Source of the DNA: Flavobacteriales bacterium 34_180_T64
GTDB taxonomy: Bacteria > Bacteroidota > Bacteroidia > Flavobacteriales > Flavobacteriaceae
DNA: 64,000 nucleotides
NCBI GenBank assembly: GCA_002162765.1
Contig: MAAR01000004.1
Coordinates: 310,001-374,000, forward strand
Direction: 5' to 3'
In this document: piece after piece, positions 1-7,677 of the stretch
Numbering within the stretch: position 1 is the first letter of the stretch
How the letters are laid out: each line of letters opens with the position of its first letter
Made by a program: the position numbers and the translations under genes
The notes under the pieces: generated by a model
Database searches by the model: none
The model's input: only the letters and a program-made list of their open reading frames with translations
What the model was told of the DNA's origin: nothing

Positions 1-756
1 AGAAAATGATCTTGTATTATTTGAATTGATTGTGCTTTTGGGCGTGTATGTTAACCCAGAAATTAATTCTAACCTATCACTTATCATTGTCTTATAGGTT
101 AATCCCAAATTGAAGTTCAATCCACTCAAATCGGAACGATTATCTTCTCTGGTTTGATATTGAATTATATTACCTTCATCATCATAAAGGATTTCAATCG
201 CACTGTTTTGAATATTACCAAAATTGTAGCTTGCTTCAACTCCCACGCTTAATTTTTCATTAATTTGATATCCCAACCCTGTAAATGCTTTATTAAGACC
301 ACCTTCTCCGCGATATCTATTTTTAACATCTCCATCAACGATAGATTCCAATTTATAACCAACTGAAGTATACGGCAAGAGTCCGAAACCAAATCCAAAT
401 TTTCCCATCGGAACCGATAAGGCAAAATAATCGAATGTTGTTGTACTTGCTTTCTCACTTCCTGAATCACTCTCTAAATTCAAACTTGAATAACTCGCTC
501 CAACCGCAAATTTAACTGGGCGGCTTTCATTATTAAACGTTTTTAAATTTGTTCCTGCGTATCCAGCCGGATTTCTGAGATTAACATGAATACTATCTGT
601 AAATATGCTCAGCCCCCCCATACTTCTGTTCTCTACAGTTCCTTTAAATTTTAAGCTTCCAATTCCATAAAAAGAATAGGGTGACGCTGTACCCTCTTGT
701 GCATAAGATTGCATTGCAAAAGCAGCTATTAAAACTATTACAAGTTTTTTTATCAT
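1..756 (-). CDS. outer-membrane beta-barrel protein, 3' part outside the window
   Basis: The gene enters across the left edge and is read on the minus strand from an ATG at 756-754, which shares one base with the coaX stop (TAATG). The visible 252 codons begin with a signal peptide (MIKKLVIVLIAAFAMQSYAQ). Then comes an SPYSFYGIGSL segment and an RNPAGYAG motif, followed by alternating glycine and aromatic strands typical of Bacteroidota outer-membrane barrels of the PorV/FadL-like kind. The overlap with coaX implies one transcript. A barrel protein after coaX is, as far as I recall, a usual flavobacterial arrangement; the exact family is my inference. The 3' end lies outside the window. Confidence 0.75.
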   Translation of the reverse strand, partial: MIKKLVIVLIAAFAMQSYAQEGTASPYSFYGIGSLKFKGTVENRSMGGLSIFTDSIHVNLRNPAGYAGTNLKTFNNESRPVKFAVGASYSSLNLESDSGSEKASTTTFDYFALSVPMGKFGFGFGLLPYTSVGYKLESIVDGDVKNRYRGEGGLNKAFTGLGYQINEKLSVGVEASYNFGNIQNSAIEILYDDEGNIIQYQTREDNRSDLSGLNFNLGLTYKTMISDRLELISGLTYTPKSTINSNNTRSFS

Positions 757-1484
757 TAGTTTGAATTAAATTCTAAAATAAAGTTTAAACCTTCTAAAAG
801 AAAATTTGAATTGGCAAATATGCCATTTTTTAATTGTTTTGACAAGAAATCTGTATCTCCACCTGTTAAAATAATTGTTAAATCCACATGTTTTTGTTTA
901 TAGGTATCTATAACTCCATCAATTTCATTAATAATTCCAAATTGAACACCTGAATGAATGGAACTTGCCGTCGAATCTCCAATAATATCTTTTGGTATTT
1001 TTGATTCTAATAACGGTAAATTTGCTGTCAAATTATGTAACGACTGATAACGTAATCGAATTCCAGGTGAAATTGCACCTCCATAATACTCGTTTTTATA
1101 AGAAATAAAATCATAAGTTATACATGAACCCGCATCAATAATGAGTACATTTTTATTTTTAAATTGCTGAACTGATGCACTGACTAAAGCCATGCGGTCT
1201 ACACCTAAAGTTTTTGGTGTTTTATAAAAATTCTTGAAAGGCAACTTTGTGTCATGCGTAAGACATAGCACATCATAATATATTTTAACGACATCAATTT
1301 GTGATCTTTCTAATCGCCCTACAGAAGAAATTATTACCTTTTTAATATTTTTAAATTCATTGCGAATCTTTTTAAACTCTTTTATAAAATCTTCAACGCC
1401 ACATACCTTCCGTGACTTTATTTTAAAGTTCTGAAAAACAGCGAGTTTAACATAGGAATTACCAACATCAATTATTAAGTTCAT
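756..1484 (-). CDS. coaX: type III pantothenate kinase
   Basis: CoaX phosphorylates pantothenate, the first committed step of coenzyme A synthesis, in the cytosol. The 242-residue length fits the family. Seen in sequence: an N-terminal ASKHA phosphate-binding loop (MNLIIDVGNSYVKLAVF), a central DAGSCITYDF segment, the GGAISPGIRLR loop that contacts pantothenate, and a C-terminal LTGGD motif. The start is the ATG at 1484-1482. The stop overlaps the start of the downstream barrel gene, so the two are probably co-transcribed. Upstream, 1499-1512 is a perfect 14-base palindrome of unknown meaning. Nothing unusual is seen in the protein. Confidence 0.95.
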   Translation of the reverse strand: MNLIIDVGNSYVKLAVFQNFKIKSRKVCGVEDFIKEFKKIRNEFKNIKKVIISSVGRLERSQIDVVKIYYDVLCLTHDTKLPFKNFYKTPKTLGVDRMALVSASVQQFKNKNVLIIDAGSCITYDFISYKNEYYGGAISPGIRLRYQSLHNLTANLPLLESKIPKDIIGDSTASSIHSGVQFGIINEIDGVIDTYKQKHVDLTIILTGGDTDFLSKQLKNGIFANSNFLLEGLNFILEFNSN

Positions 1485-1535
1485 AGCTTAAGTAAAAGTT
1501 GTAAATTTACAAAACCATTTTTTATTAGTTTTTCT

Positions 1536-1566
1536 TTTGCGAATATTAAAAATGGATTTATATTTG
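1536..1566 (+). promoter_or_regulatory. promoter of tRNA-Phe
   Basis: TTG at 1537-1539 is followed by 19 bases and then TATATTTG at 1559-1566. This matches the Bacteroidota vegetative promoter (TTG, N19, TAnnTTTG) exactly. A start near 1573 would leave about 10 bases before the mature tRNA. Confidence 0.8.
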
Positions 1567-1583
1567 CAACCGCTTTAAGCAAT

Positions 1584-1659
1584 GGTGCCTTAGCTCAGTT
1601 GGTAGAGCAATGGACTGAAAATCCATGTGTCCCTGGTTCGATTCCTGGAGGCACCACCA
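1584..1659 (+). tRNA. tRNA-Phe (anticodon GAA)
   Basis: The cloverleaf can be drawn in full. The acceptor stem GGTGCCT (1584-1590) pairs with AGGCACC (1649-1655). The anticodon loop CTGAAAA carries GAA between arms TGGA and TCCA, and the T loop is GGTTCGATTCC. The discriminator base is A at 1656 and CCA is encoded at 1657-1659. A promoter and a terminator of its own flank it. Confidence 0.97.
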
Positions 1660-1661
1660 CT

Positions 1662-1691
1662 AAAAACCCGAACAGATTGTTCGGGTTTTTT
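1662..1691 (+). terminator. intrinsic terminator after tRNA-Phe
   Basis: CCCGAACA (1667-1674), loop GAT, TGTTCGGG (1678-1685), then six T, with AAAAA on the left side extending the stem. A closely related terminator with the same following sequence occurs at 5629-5657. Confidence 0.9.
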
Positions 1692-1883
1692 GGTTTTATA
1701 AGGTGCTGATTCGTGTGTTAATAAATCGAAATACTTTAAAAAAATTTATTAATTGACCAGAACCAATTGAAAATAACTGTGATAAATTACAGTTGTTAAA
1801 ACTTTATCTTGAGTTTGTCTAAAGGAGTATTCTTTACTATAAAATCACCCTCAACCCCTTCAAATTTTAGTCAAAACAAACCT

Positions 1884-1951
1884 TAGGGAAAAATTGCCAA
1901 CTCCTCGGGAAATTCTACCTAATCTTTTCTCGCTTTCTCATCACATCTTTG
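1884..1951 (+). promoter_or_regulatory. candidate AraC-type operator and promoter of the isochorismatase operon
   Basis: The gene-free stretch 1692-1989 holds this element. Positions 1884-1921 match 5051-5088 upstream of the thioredoxin gene at 30 of 38 bases, including TTGCCAACT and TACCTA. In both copies an ATCTTTG box (TTTG at 1948-1951) lies at exactly the same distance, 64 bases from element start to TTTG. No TTG -33 element is present, as expected for an activator-dependent promoter. The likely binder is the AraC protein encoded between the two copies. No other structure is seen in the rest of the gap. Confidence 0.6.
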
Positions 1952-1989
1952 CTGTATCAAAATATTTATAAACATTAAAATATAAAAAC

Positions 1990-2709
1990 ATGAAAAAAGT
2001 AATTTTAACATTCGTACTACTTATGGGAGTAACAAGTGCATTCGCACAACTTCCTGACAATGAATTTGACATCGATGGCGTAACAGCTATTGTAATTACA
2101 GATCCTCAAAACGATTTTTTAAGTCCACAGGGTGTCACTTGGGGAGTTGTTGGTGAAAGTGTTACAGCCAACAACACTGTAGAAAATTTGGAAACAATTT
2201 TTAAATTAGCTGAAGCTAATGGTATTAAAGTATTTATCTCTCCACATTACTATTATAAACATGATCACAATTGGAAATTTGAAGGTGCATTAGAAAAATT
2301 GATGCACAACATTAACATGTTTGATCGTGGTGACCAATTAAATACAGCAGGCTTTGAAGGTTCGGGAGCCGACTTTTTAGAACTATATAAAAAGTATATC
2401 GAAAAAGATTTTGTTACTGTTGTTGGACCTCATAAAGTATATGGTCCTGAACAAAATGACTTGAGCTTACAGTTAAGAAAACAAAAAATAGACAAAGTCA
2501 TTTTAGCTGGAATGTCTGGTAATTTATGTGTGGAAGCGCATATGAGAGAACTTATCGAAGATGGGTTTGAAGTAGCCGTTGTTGGCGATGCAACAGCATC
2601 TGCAATTATCCCTGGACATGATGGAAATGCTGCAGCTCAAACGAACTTCAGATTTATTGCTAGTCACGTGTATAGCACAAAAGAACTTGCGGAAAAATTA
2701 AAAAAGTAG
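1990..2709 (+). CDS. exported isochorismatase-like cysteine hydrolase
   Basis: A hydrolase of the isochorismatase-like superfamily. The substrate cannot be read from sequence; family members cleave isochorismate, nicotinamide or carbamoyl compounds. The triad is visible: Asp in ITDPQNDF, Lys in the HKVYGP segment, and nucleophile Cys in GMSGNLCVEA. Unusually for the family, it begins with a clear signal peptide (MKKVILTFVLLMGVTSAFAQ), so it should act in the periplasm. It is the first of three same-strand genes with an AhpD-fold protein and an SDR, spaced 35 and 19 bases. The 38-base motif at 1884 probably regulates it. Confidence 0.85.
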   Translation: MKKVILTFVLLMGVTSAFAQLPDNEFDIDGVTAIVITDPQNDFLSPQGVTWGVVGESVTANNTVENLETIFKLAEANGIKVFISPHYYYKHDHNWKFEGALEKLMHNINMFDRGDQLNTAGFEGSGADFLELYKKYIEKDFVTVVGPHKVYGPEQNDLSLQLRKQKIDKVILAGMSGNLCVEAHMRELIEDGFEVAVVGDATASAIIPGHDGNAAAQTNFRFIASHVYSTKELAEKLKK

Positions 2710-2744
2710 CACAACAAATTATCAATTAATAAAATATATACTAA

Positions 2745-3320
2745 ATGAATACCATTTCAAAACTGGTTCTAGAGCCAAAAACAATCGATACTGCAGATGC
2801 AATTTCTGCTAAAATTTTAGAAGCGGCAAAAAAAGGTATGGGAATGATCCCAAATATGTACGCCACGATGGCAAACAATACAGCCTTGTTCGACGCGTAT
2901 AGCCATTCTTATAAAACCTTTAGAGAAAATGCTGGATTTACATCTCAAGAACAGGAAATAATATTTCTATCCATCGCATTTGAAAACGAATGTGATTACT
3001 GCATGTCTGCACATAGTTTTGTAGCAGATAAAATGAGTAAGGTACCAACTGAAGTTACCGATGCCATTAGAAACAATACCGAAATAGAAGATGCAAGATA
3101 CAAAGCACTTAGCAGGTTTAGTCGTGTGATGACTGCTAAACGAGGGAATCCATCTCCAGAAGATATTGATGCCTTTTTAGCTGCAGGATATACAGAAAAT
3201 CACATTCTTGGTGTCATTGCTGGAATTGGAGTAAAAACCATGAGTAATTATTTTAACCATGTGTTTAACACACCGGTAGATGCCGCTTTTTCAAGTCGAA
3301 CATGGGTAAAACCAAATTAA
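2745..3320 (+). CDS. carboxymuconolactone decarboxylase-family (AhpD-fold) protein
   Basis: 191 residues of the CMD/AhpD fold, helical proteins that act as small alkylhydroperoxidases or decarboxylases. The redox motif is [13 protein letters not shown], that is E, CxxC and a downstream His, near residues 85-97, as in peroxidase-related enzymes. No signal peptide is seen. It lies 35 bases after the exported hydrolase gene and 19 before the SDR gene in one operon. With the thioredoxin gene under the same motif, a role in peroxide or electrophile handling is plausible but inferred. The substrate is unknown. Confidence 0.85.
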   Translation: MNTISKLVLEPKTIDTADAISAKILEAAKKGMGMIPNMYATMANNTALFDAYSHSYKTFRENAGFTSQEQEIIFLSIAFENECDYCMSAHSFVADKMSKVPTEVTDAIRNNTEIEDARYKALSRFSRVMTAKRGNPSPEDIDAFLAAGYTENHILGVIAGIGVKTMSNYFNHVFNTPVDAAFSSRTWVKPN

Positions 3321-3339
3321 TTTAAAGCAAAACGATATT

Positions 3340-4086
3340 ATGAGTAATTATAAAAACAAAGTCGCCTTCGTCATAGGTGGCACAAGTGGTATTGGACTTG
3401 CAACTGTGAACACCTTATTGGAAGGAGGTGCTAAAGTACATATAGCAGGTAGAAATGTATATAAAGTTGATGATTTAGATCAATTAGTGAAGCACCGTGC
3501 TGATATTACAAATGAAGCAGATGTACAGGAATTAATTGGGAAGATTGATAGCTTGGATAACTTAGACTATTTAGTTAATGCTTCAGGCATTTTTGCCCCG
3601 AAAGCCTTTTTAGAACATACTATAGAAGATTATGATGGATATCAAGATTTAAACCGAGGGTTCTTTTTTATTACACAGGCTGCTGCTAAGAAAATGAAAG
3701 CGACCAATGGTGGTGCTATTGTAAATGTTGGATCGATGTGGGCCAAACAAGCGATTAAAGCGACACCTTCATCTGCCTACTCCATGCAAAAAGCAGGATT
3801 ACATAGTTTGACACAACATTTAGCAATGGAATTGGCTGACGCTAACATTAGAGTTAACGCTGTGTCACCAGCAGTCGTAAACACACCCGTGTATCACTCA
3901 GTATTTGGCAGTAAAGAAGCCGCTGATGAAGCCTTAGAAGGGTTTCACAATTTCCACCCAATTGGTAGAAACGGAACACCACAGGATATAGCAAATGCCA
4001 TTACCTACCTGTTGTCTGATAAAGCATCCTGGATCACAGGAGCTATTTGGGATGTAGATGGTGGTGTTATTGCCGGAAGGAATTAA
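3340..4086 (+). CDS. short-chain dehydrogenase/reductase
   Basis: 248 residues, the usual size of a classical SDR. The nucleotide loop is GGTSGIG (about residues 13-19), the core NAG-type motif appears as VNASGIF, and the catalytic Ser is in VNVGSMW. Tyr and Lys sit in SAYSMQK, and the C-terminal DVDGG motif is present. It should oxidise or reduce an alcohol/carbonyl with NAD(P)H; the substrate is not predictable. It is the last gene of the three-gene operon and is followed by a terminator at 4114. Confidence 0.9.
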   Translation: MSNYKNKVAFVIGGTSGIGLATVNTLLEGGAKVHIAGRNVYKVDDLDQLVKHRADITNEADVQELIGKIDSLDNLDYLVNASGIFAPKAFLEHTIEDYDGYQDLNRGFFFITQAAAKKMKATNGGAIVNVGSMWAKQAIKATPSSAYSMQKAGLHSLTQHLAMELADANIRVNAVSPAVVNTPVYHSVFGSKEAADEALEGFHNFHPIGRNGTPQDIANAITYLLSDKASWITGAIWDVDGGVIAGRN

Positions 4087-4113
4087 CGAAGAAAAAGTGT
4101 TGATTAATAGCGG

Positions 4114-4152
4114 AAAAAGTATCAATCGTATTACGGTTGGTGCTTTTTTTTT
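4114..4152 (+). terminator. intrinsic terminator after the SDR gene
   Basis: AAAGTATCAATCG pairs with CGGTTGGTGCTTT across a TATTA loop, a 13-base stem with a few G.T pairs, followed by a run of T. It separates the three-gene operon from the AraC gene. Confidence 0.75.
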
Positions 4153-4180
4153 ATGTTTAATAGAAACATCTAAAGTTTAG

Positions 4181-4188
4181 TATCTTCG
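4181..4188 (+). promoter_or_regulatory. -7 box of the AraC-family gene
   Basis: TATCTTCG resembles the Bacteroidota TAnnTTTG box with one change. A start near 4195 would leave only about 7 bases to the ATG at 4202 but 34 to the in-frame ATG at 4229, which favours the second start. Confidence 0.45.
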
Positions 4189-4201
4189 CATTCCATATAT
4201 A

Positions 4202-5050
4202 ATGAATTATGGTTTTAGCGATATAACAATGAAATTTATAGGAAACACTAATGAATATCTTCAATTAAAAACACTTGAGCAATGCGACTGCAGTGTGTTT
4301 AGAGAAATCATTGAAGGCAGCCTTACTATTTTATGGTTTCAGAGTGATGCCAATGAACTTGTTATTGATGGGAAGATATATACATTCAATAAAAATCAAA
4401 TTGTGTTCCTAACCGAATTTCATCAAGTAACTGTAAACCATCTGGAATCCACACGCTTTTTAAGATTTAACAGACATTTTTATTGTGTGATCGATCATGA
4501 TACCGAGGTAGGCTGTAAAGGGCTTTTGTTTTTCGGCGCATCACAATTACCAGTCATAACAATTTCAGAAAAAGACTTGCTTCAGTTTGAGACACTTTGG
4601 ACTATGTTTAGTATTGAAATGCAGTCTAAAGACAGCCTGCAAATTGACATGTTACAAATGATGCTAAAACGTTATTTGATTTTATGCACACGTTTATTTA
4701 AAGCCCAAGATCAGTATCCGGAAGAAAAAATTGAAATAGATATTATTAGAGATTTCAACTTTTTAGTAGAGCAACATTTTAAAACAAAACACAGTGTTGC
4801 TGAATATGCCGAACTTTTAAATAAATCGCCAAAAACCCTATCAAATATATTTTCAAAAATAGGATCTAAAACACCTTTACAATATATTCATGAGCGCAAA
4901 ATGCTAGAAGCTCGACGCCGTTTACGTTATTCTGATATGCAAATTCAGGAAATCGCTTATGAAATTGGCTATGATGATATTCAGGCATTTAGTCGTTTTT
5001 TCAAAAAACAAGAAGGCGTATCTCCATCTGTTTTCAAAGAAAATATGTAG
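4202..5050 (+). CDS. AraC-family transcriptional regulator
   Basis: 282 residues (273 from the alternative ATG at 4229). The first part is a cupin-like sensor region. The C-terminal ~100 residues are the double helix-turn-helix of AraC/XylS proteins, with KSPKTLSNIFSK for the first HTH, then PLQYIHERKMLEARRRL, IQEIAYEIGYDD and FSRFFKKQEGVSPSVF. It should bind direct-repeat DNA and activate transcription. It lies between two promoters that share a 38-base motif (1884 and 5051), the second starting at its own stop codon. I infer that it regulates both flanking units. Its ligand is unknown. Confidence 0.92.
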   Translation: MNYGFSDITMKFIGNTNEYLQLKTLEQCDCSVFREIIEGSLTILWFQSDANELVIDGKIYTFNKNQIVFLTEFHQVTVNHLESTRFLRFNRHFYCVIDHDTEVGCKGLLFFGASQLPVITISEKDLLQFETLWTMFSIEMQSKDSLQIDMLQMMLKRYLILCTRLFKAQDQYPEEKIEIDIIRDFNFLVEQHFKTKHSVAEYAELLNKSPKTLSNIFSKIGSKTPLQYIHERKMLEARRRLRYSDMQIQEIAYEIGYDDIQAFSRFFKKQEGVSPSVFKENM

Positions 5051-5118
5051 TCGGGAATAATTGCCAACTACTAAGGAAAACTTACCTACCACATAACTCC
5101 ACTATCTTCGGATCTTTG
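5051..5118 (+). promoter_or_regulatory. candidate AraC-type operator and promoter of the thioredoxin unit
   Basis: Positions 5051-5088 repeat the motif at 1884-1921 (30 of 38 identical), and the ATCTTTG box (TTTG at 5115-5118) sits at the same 64-base distance. A second possible -7 box, TATCTTCG, is at 5103-5110. It starts directly after the AraC stop codon. Confidence 0.6.
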
Positions 5119-5146
5119 CTTCATAATAACACAACAATTATATATT

Positions 5147-5275
5147 ATGGAAACAGCAAAACAAAACAATTACAAATCGAATTTATCAAACTTCGAAGTG
5201 ATGACGAATACAAAAAGGTCATTATGGAACAGTCGTAGACGTAATTCATATATAACAAAATTCAAGTTTAATTAA
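5147..5275 (+). CDS. 42-codon ORF of uncertain status before the thioredoxin gene
   Basis: An ATG at 5147 about 22 bases after the expected transcription start opens a 42-residue frame (METAKQNNYKSNLSNFEVMT...) that stops 12 bases before the thioredoxin gene. The C-terminal part is rich in Arg, Ser and Asn and does not look like a folded protein. An overlapping frame reads IEFIKLRSDDEYKKVIMEQS and then stops. This looks more like the 5' remnant of a lost, frameshifted gene than a selected peptide, but a short translated leader cannot be excluded. I do not recognise the original family. Confidence 0.3.
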   Translation: METAKQNNYKSNLSNFEVMTNTKRSLWNSRRRNSYITKFKFN

Positions 5276-5287
5276 AACAAAGTTGAT

Positions 5288-5605
5288 ATGAAAACAATAG
5301 AAAATAACGAAGATTACAACAAGTTAATGGATCAGGACAAACCAGTTCTTTTAGATTTTTATGCAGATTGGTGTGGCCCTTGTCAGACTTTATTACCTAC
5401 CGTAGATAAGTTATCTAAGGAGTATGAGGGCAAGATTGAAATCCAAAAAGTAAATGTAGATCAAAACAAAGAATTGGCAGCAAAATTCGGAATTAGAAGT
5501 ATTCCTGCATTATTCTTTTTAAAAAACTCGGAAATAGTAGATCACGCACATGGTTTGCAATCTGAATCAGAATTAAGAAAAAAACTGGATGCATTACTAA
5601 ATTAA
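5288..5605 (+). CDS. thioredoxin
   Basis: 105 residues, the full length of a classical cytosolic thioredoxin. The active site is DFYADWCGPCQ (about residues 24-34) and the cis-proline loop is SIPALFFLKN. It reduces protein disulfides and needs thioredoxin reductase for recycling. No signal peptide is present. The promoter at 5051-5118 shares its motif with the isochorismatase operon, so this is probably a conditionally expressed paralogue rather than the housekeeping trxA. A terminator follows. Confidence 0.93.
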   Translation: MKTIENNEDYNKLMDQDKPVLLDFYADWCGPCQTLLPTVDKLSKEYEGKIEIQKVNVDQNKELAAKFGIRSIPALFFLKNSEIVDHAHGLQSESELRKKLDALLN

Positions 5606-5628
5606 GAAGCTCTTAAAACCTCACAATT

Positions 5629-5657
5629 AAAACCCGAACAAACAGTTCGGGTTTTTT
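5629..5657 (+). terminator. intrinsic terminator after the thioredoxin gene
   Basis: CCCGAAC (5633-5639) and GTTCGGG (5645-5651) form the stem, followed by six T. The sequence from 5645 to 5665 is identical over 21 bases to 1679-1699 after tRNA-Phe. Confidence 0.9.
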
Positions 5658-5777
5658 GGTTTTATTAAGGGTCAATTACGTGCTGAATTCTTTATAAAAA
5701 ATAGTATATTAGCTTGTTTGATTAATTTCTCGCACTTAAATTCACAATAGCTTTTTGCTATTAATTCAATACAATAA

Positions 5778-6251
5778 ATGAGTAATAAAAATAAATTCAT
5801 GAAAGAAGCAGTAAATGCTGCGCTAAAAGGAATGAATAATAATGAAGGAGGTCCTTTTGGATGTGTTGTTGTTAAAGACGGAATAATTATTGGGCGCGGA
5901 AACAATAAAGTCACCTCCACTAATGACCCAACGGCTCATGCAGAAGTGACTGCTATTAGAGATGCTTGTAAATACTTGAACTCATTTCAATTGGAAGGCT
6001 GCGAAATTTATACGTCTTGCGAACCTTGCCCAATGTGTTTAGGAGCCATTTATTGGGCGCGTCCTGATAAAGTTTACTATGGAAGTAATCAAATTGATGC
6101 CGCAAATATTGGTTTTGATGATGCATTCATTTACAAAGAAATCCCACTCCCTTATGAACAACGTAGTATTCCTTTTGAACAACTTGCTCGAGACATTGCA
6201 TTAGAACCTTTTAACGAATGGGTAAGAAAAGAAGATAAAACTAAATATTAA
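5778..6251 (+). CDS. guaD: guanine deaminase, CDA fold
   Basis: 157 residues, the size of the small bacterial guanine deaminase that converts guanine to xanthine. The zinc site of the cytidine-deaminase fold is complete: THAEVTAI with catalytic His and Glu, and SCEPCPMCLGA with the two Cys ligands. The conserved YYGS segment follows. It begins a long same-strand series; its product xanthine is the substrate of the xanthine dehydrogenase encoded 10 bases downstream. A related cytosine/adenosine deaminase is possible, but the context favours guanine. Confidence 0.88.
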   Translation: MSNKNKFMKEAVNAALKGMNNNEGGPFGCVVVKDGIIIGRGNNKVTSTNDPTAHAEVTAIRDACKYLNSFQLEGCEIYTSCEPCPMCLGAIYWARPDKVYYGSNQIDAANIGFDDAFIYKEIPLPYEQRSIPFEQLARDIALEPFNEWVRKEDKTKY

Positions 6252-6261
6252 TTGATTTTAT

Positions 6262-7677
6262 ATGATTGAATTCATCCTGAATAACAAAACCATTAAAACG
6301 TCTCTTAATTCTGGGATGACCTTATCGGATTTTATCAGGTATGAGCAGCGATTAACAGGCACAAAAATAGGTTGTCGAGAAGGTGACTGTGGTGCATGCA
6401 CAGTGCTTATTGGCACATTGAAAGAGGACAAAACCATTTCCTACCAAAGCATCACGTCTTGTATTTCTCCTCTAGGGAATGCTCATGGAAAACATGTGGT
6501 CACAATTGAAGGAATGAATTTGCAAAATCGCTTAAATTCTTCCCAATTGGCTATGAAATCTAATTATGCGACACAATGCGGATTTTGCACACCAGGATTT
6601 ATAGTATCTCTAACTGGTTTTGCACTTTCCAAAAATGAAAAAACTAATGAAAACGCACTTAATGCAATTAGTGGCAACATTTGTAGATGTACAGGTTATA
6701 AATCTATAGAAAAAGCTGCAAGTGAAGTCTGTTCAAACTTGAATCTTCATAAAGATTCAATATCTTTAGAGTGGCTTATTGATAACTACTTTATTCCTAA
6801 ATACTTTAAGGACATACCTGGAAAACTAAACCAATTAACAACCGATACTCTACAACAAAACGGTACGCTATATATATCAGGAGGAACAGATCTATATGTA
6901 CAACAGGCAGATAATTTAATTGAGAACGATGTACATCTCATTGCTGAAAACAACTTATTTAAGGGAGTAACAATAGATAAAAACGAATGTATTCTAGGAT
7001 CAAATGCTACAGTAACAGATTTATGGAATAATTCGGAGTTGAATACTCAATTTCCTAATCTCAGAAAATATTTAAAACTCGTCTCTTCAGAACAAATAAG
7101 GAATATGGCTTCCTTTGGTGGAAATATAGTAAACGCATCTCCAATTGGTGATATGACCATTTTCCTTTTGGCCTTGAATAGTAATATAACGATCTCTAAT
7201 TCAAATGATGACCAACGAAGTCTTTTGTTGAATGACTTTTATCAAGGTTACAAAACATATGATTTAAAAGATGACGAACTCATTTCATCCATTAATTTTA
7301 AAATTCAAAGAGAACACTCCTATTTTAATTTCGAAAAAGTTAGTAAACGAACCCATTTAGACATTTCTAGTGTAAATTCAGCAATCTCTTTGACTGTAGA
7401 AAAACAAACCATTTCTGAAGCTCATGTCTCCATTGGTGGCGTTGCTGCCATTCCAAAGTATTTACATCAAACTTCTGAATTCTTGAAAGGTAAAAATTTG
7501 AATACTCAACTAATCATTGATGCGAATGAAATTTTGCAAACTGAAATTTCACCAATTAGTGATGTTCGTGGATCTAGTAATTATAAACGATTATTAGCAC
7601 GACAATTATTTTACGCACATTTTACCGAGTTATTTCCTGAATTATTCACACTAAATGATTTCGTCCAATATGCATAA
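6262..7677 (+). CDS. xdhA: xanthine dehydrogenase, [2Fe-2S] and FAD subunit
   Basis: 471 residues that fuse the iron-sulfur and flavin parts of xanthine dehydrogenase. N-terminal plant-type cluster: GCREGDCGACTVLIG (Cys 38, 43, 46). The second cluster uses QCGFC near 105-109 and NICRC near 140. The FAD domain starts around residue 180, with ISGGTDLYVQQ and a GGNIVNASPIGD motif. Electrons from the molybdenum subunit pass through these centres to NAD+. It overlaps the next gene. Cytosolic; xdhC at 16802 is the expected cofactor insertase. Confidence 0.93.
   Translation: MIEFILNNKTIKTSLNSGMTLSDFIRYEQRLTGTKIGCREGDCGACTVLIGTLKEDKTISYQSITSCISPLGNAHGKHVVTIEGMNLQNRLNSSQLAMKSNYATQCGFCTPGFIVSLTGFALSKNEKTNENALNAISGNICRCTGYKSIEKAASEVCSNLNLHKDSISLEWLIDNYFIPKYFKDIPGKLNQLTTDTLQQNGTLYISGGTDLYVQQADNLIENDVHLIAENNLFKGVTIDKNECILGSNATVTDLWNNSELNTQFPNLRKYLKLVSSEQIRNMASFGGNIVNASPIGDMTIFLLALNSNITISNSNDDQRSLLLNDFYQGYKTYDLKDDELISSINFKIQREHSYFNFEKVSKRTHLDISSVNSAISLTVEKQTISEAHVSIGGVAAIPKYLHQTSEFLKGKNLNTQLIIDANEILQTEISPISDVRGSSNYKRLLARQLFYAHFTELFPELFTLNDFVQYA

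Noticed and set aside
249-470. Minus-strand 73-codon frame
   Set aside because: It lies inside the outer-membrane protein gene in another frame; the barrel frame is open from 756 to the window edge with a signal peptide.
1499-1512. Perfect 14-base palindrome TTGTAAATTTACAA upstream of coaX as an operator
   Set aside because: AT-rich, a single copy in view, and no regulator nearby; chance is likely in DNA of this composition.
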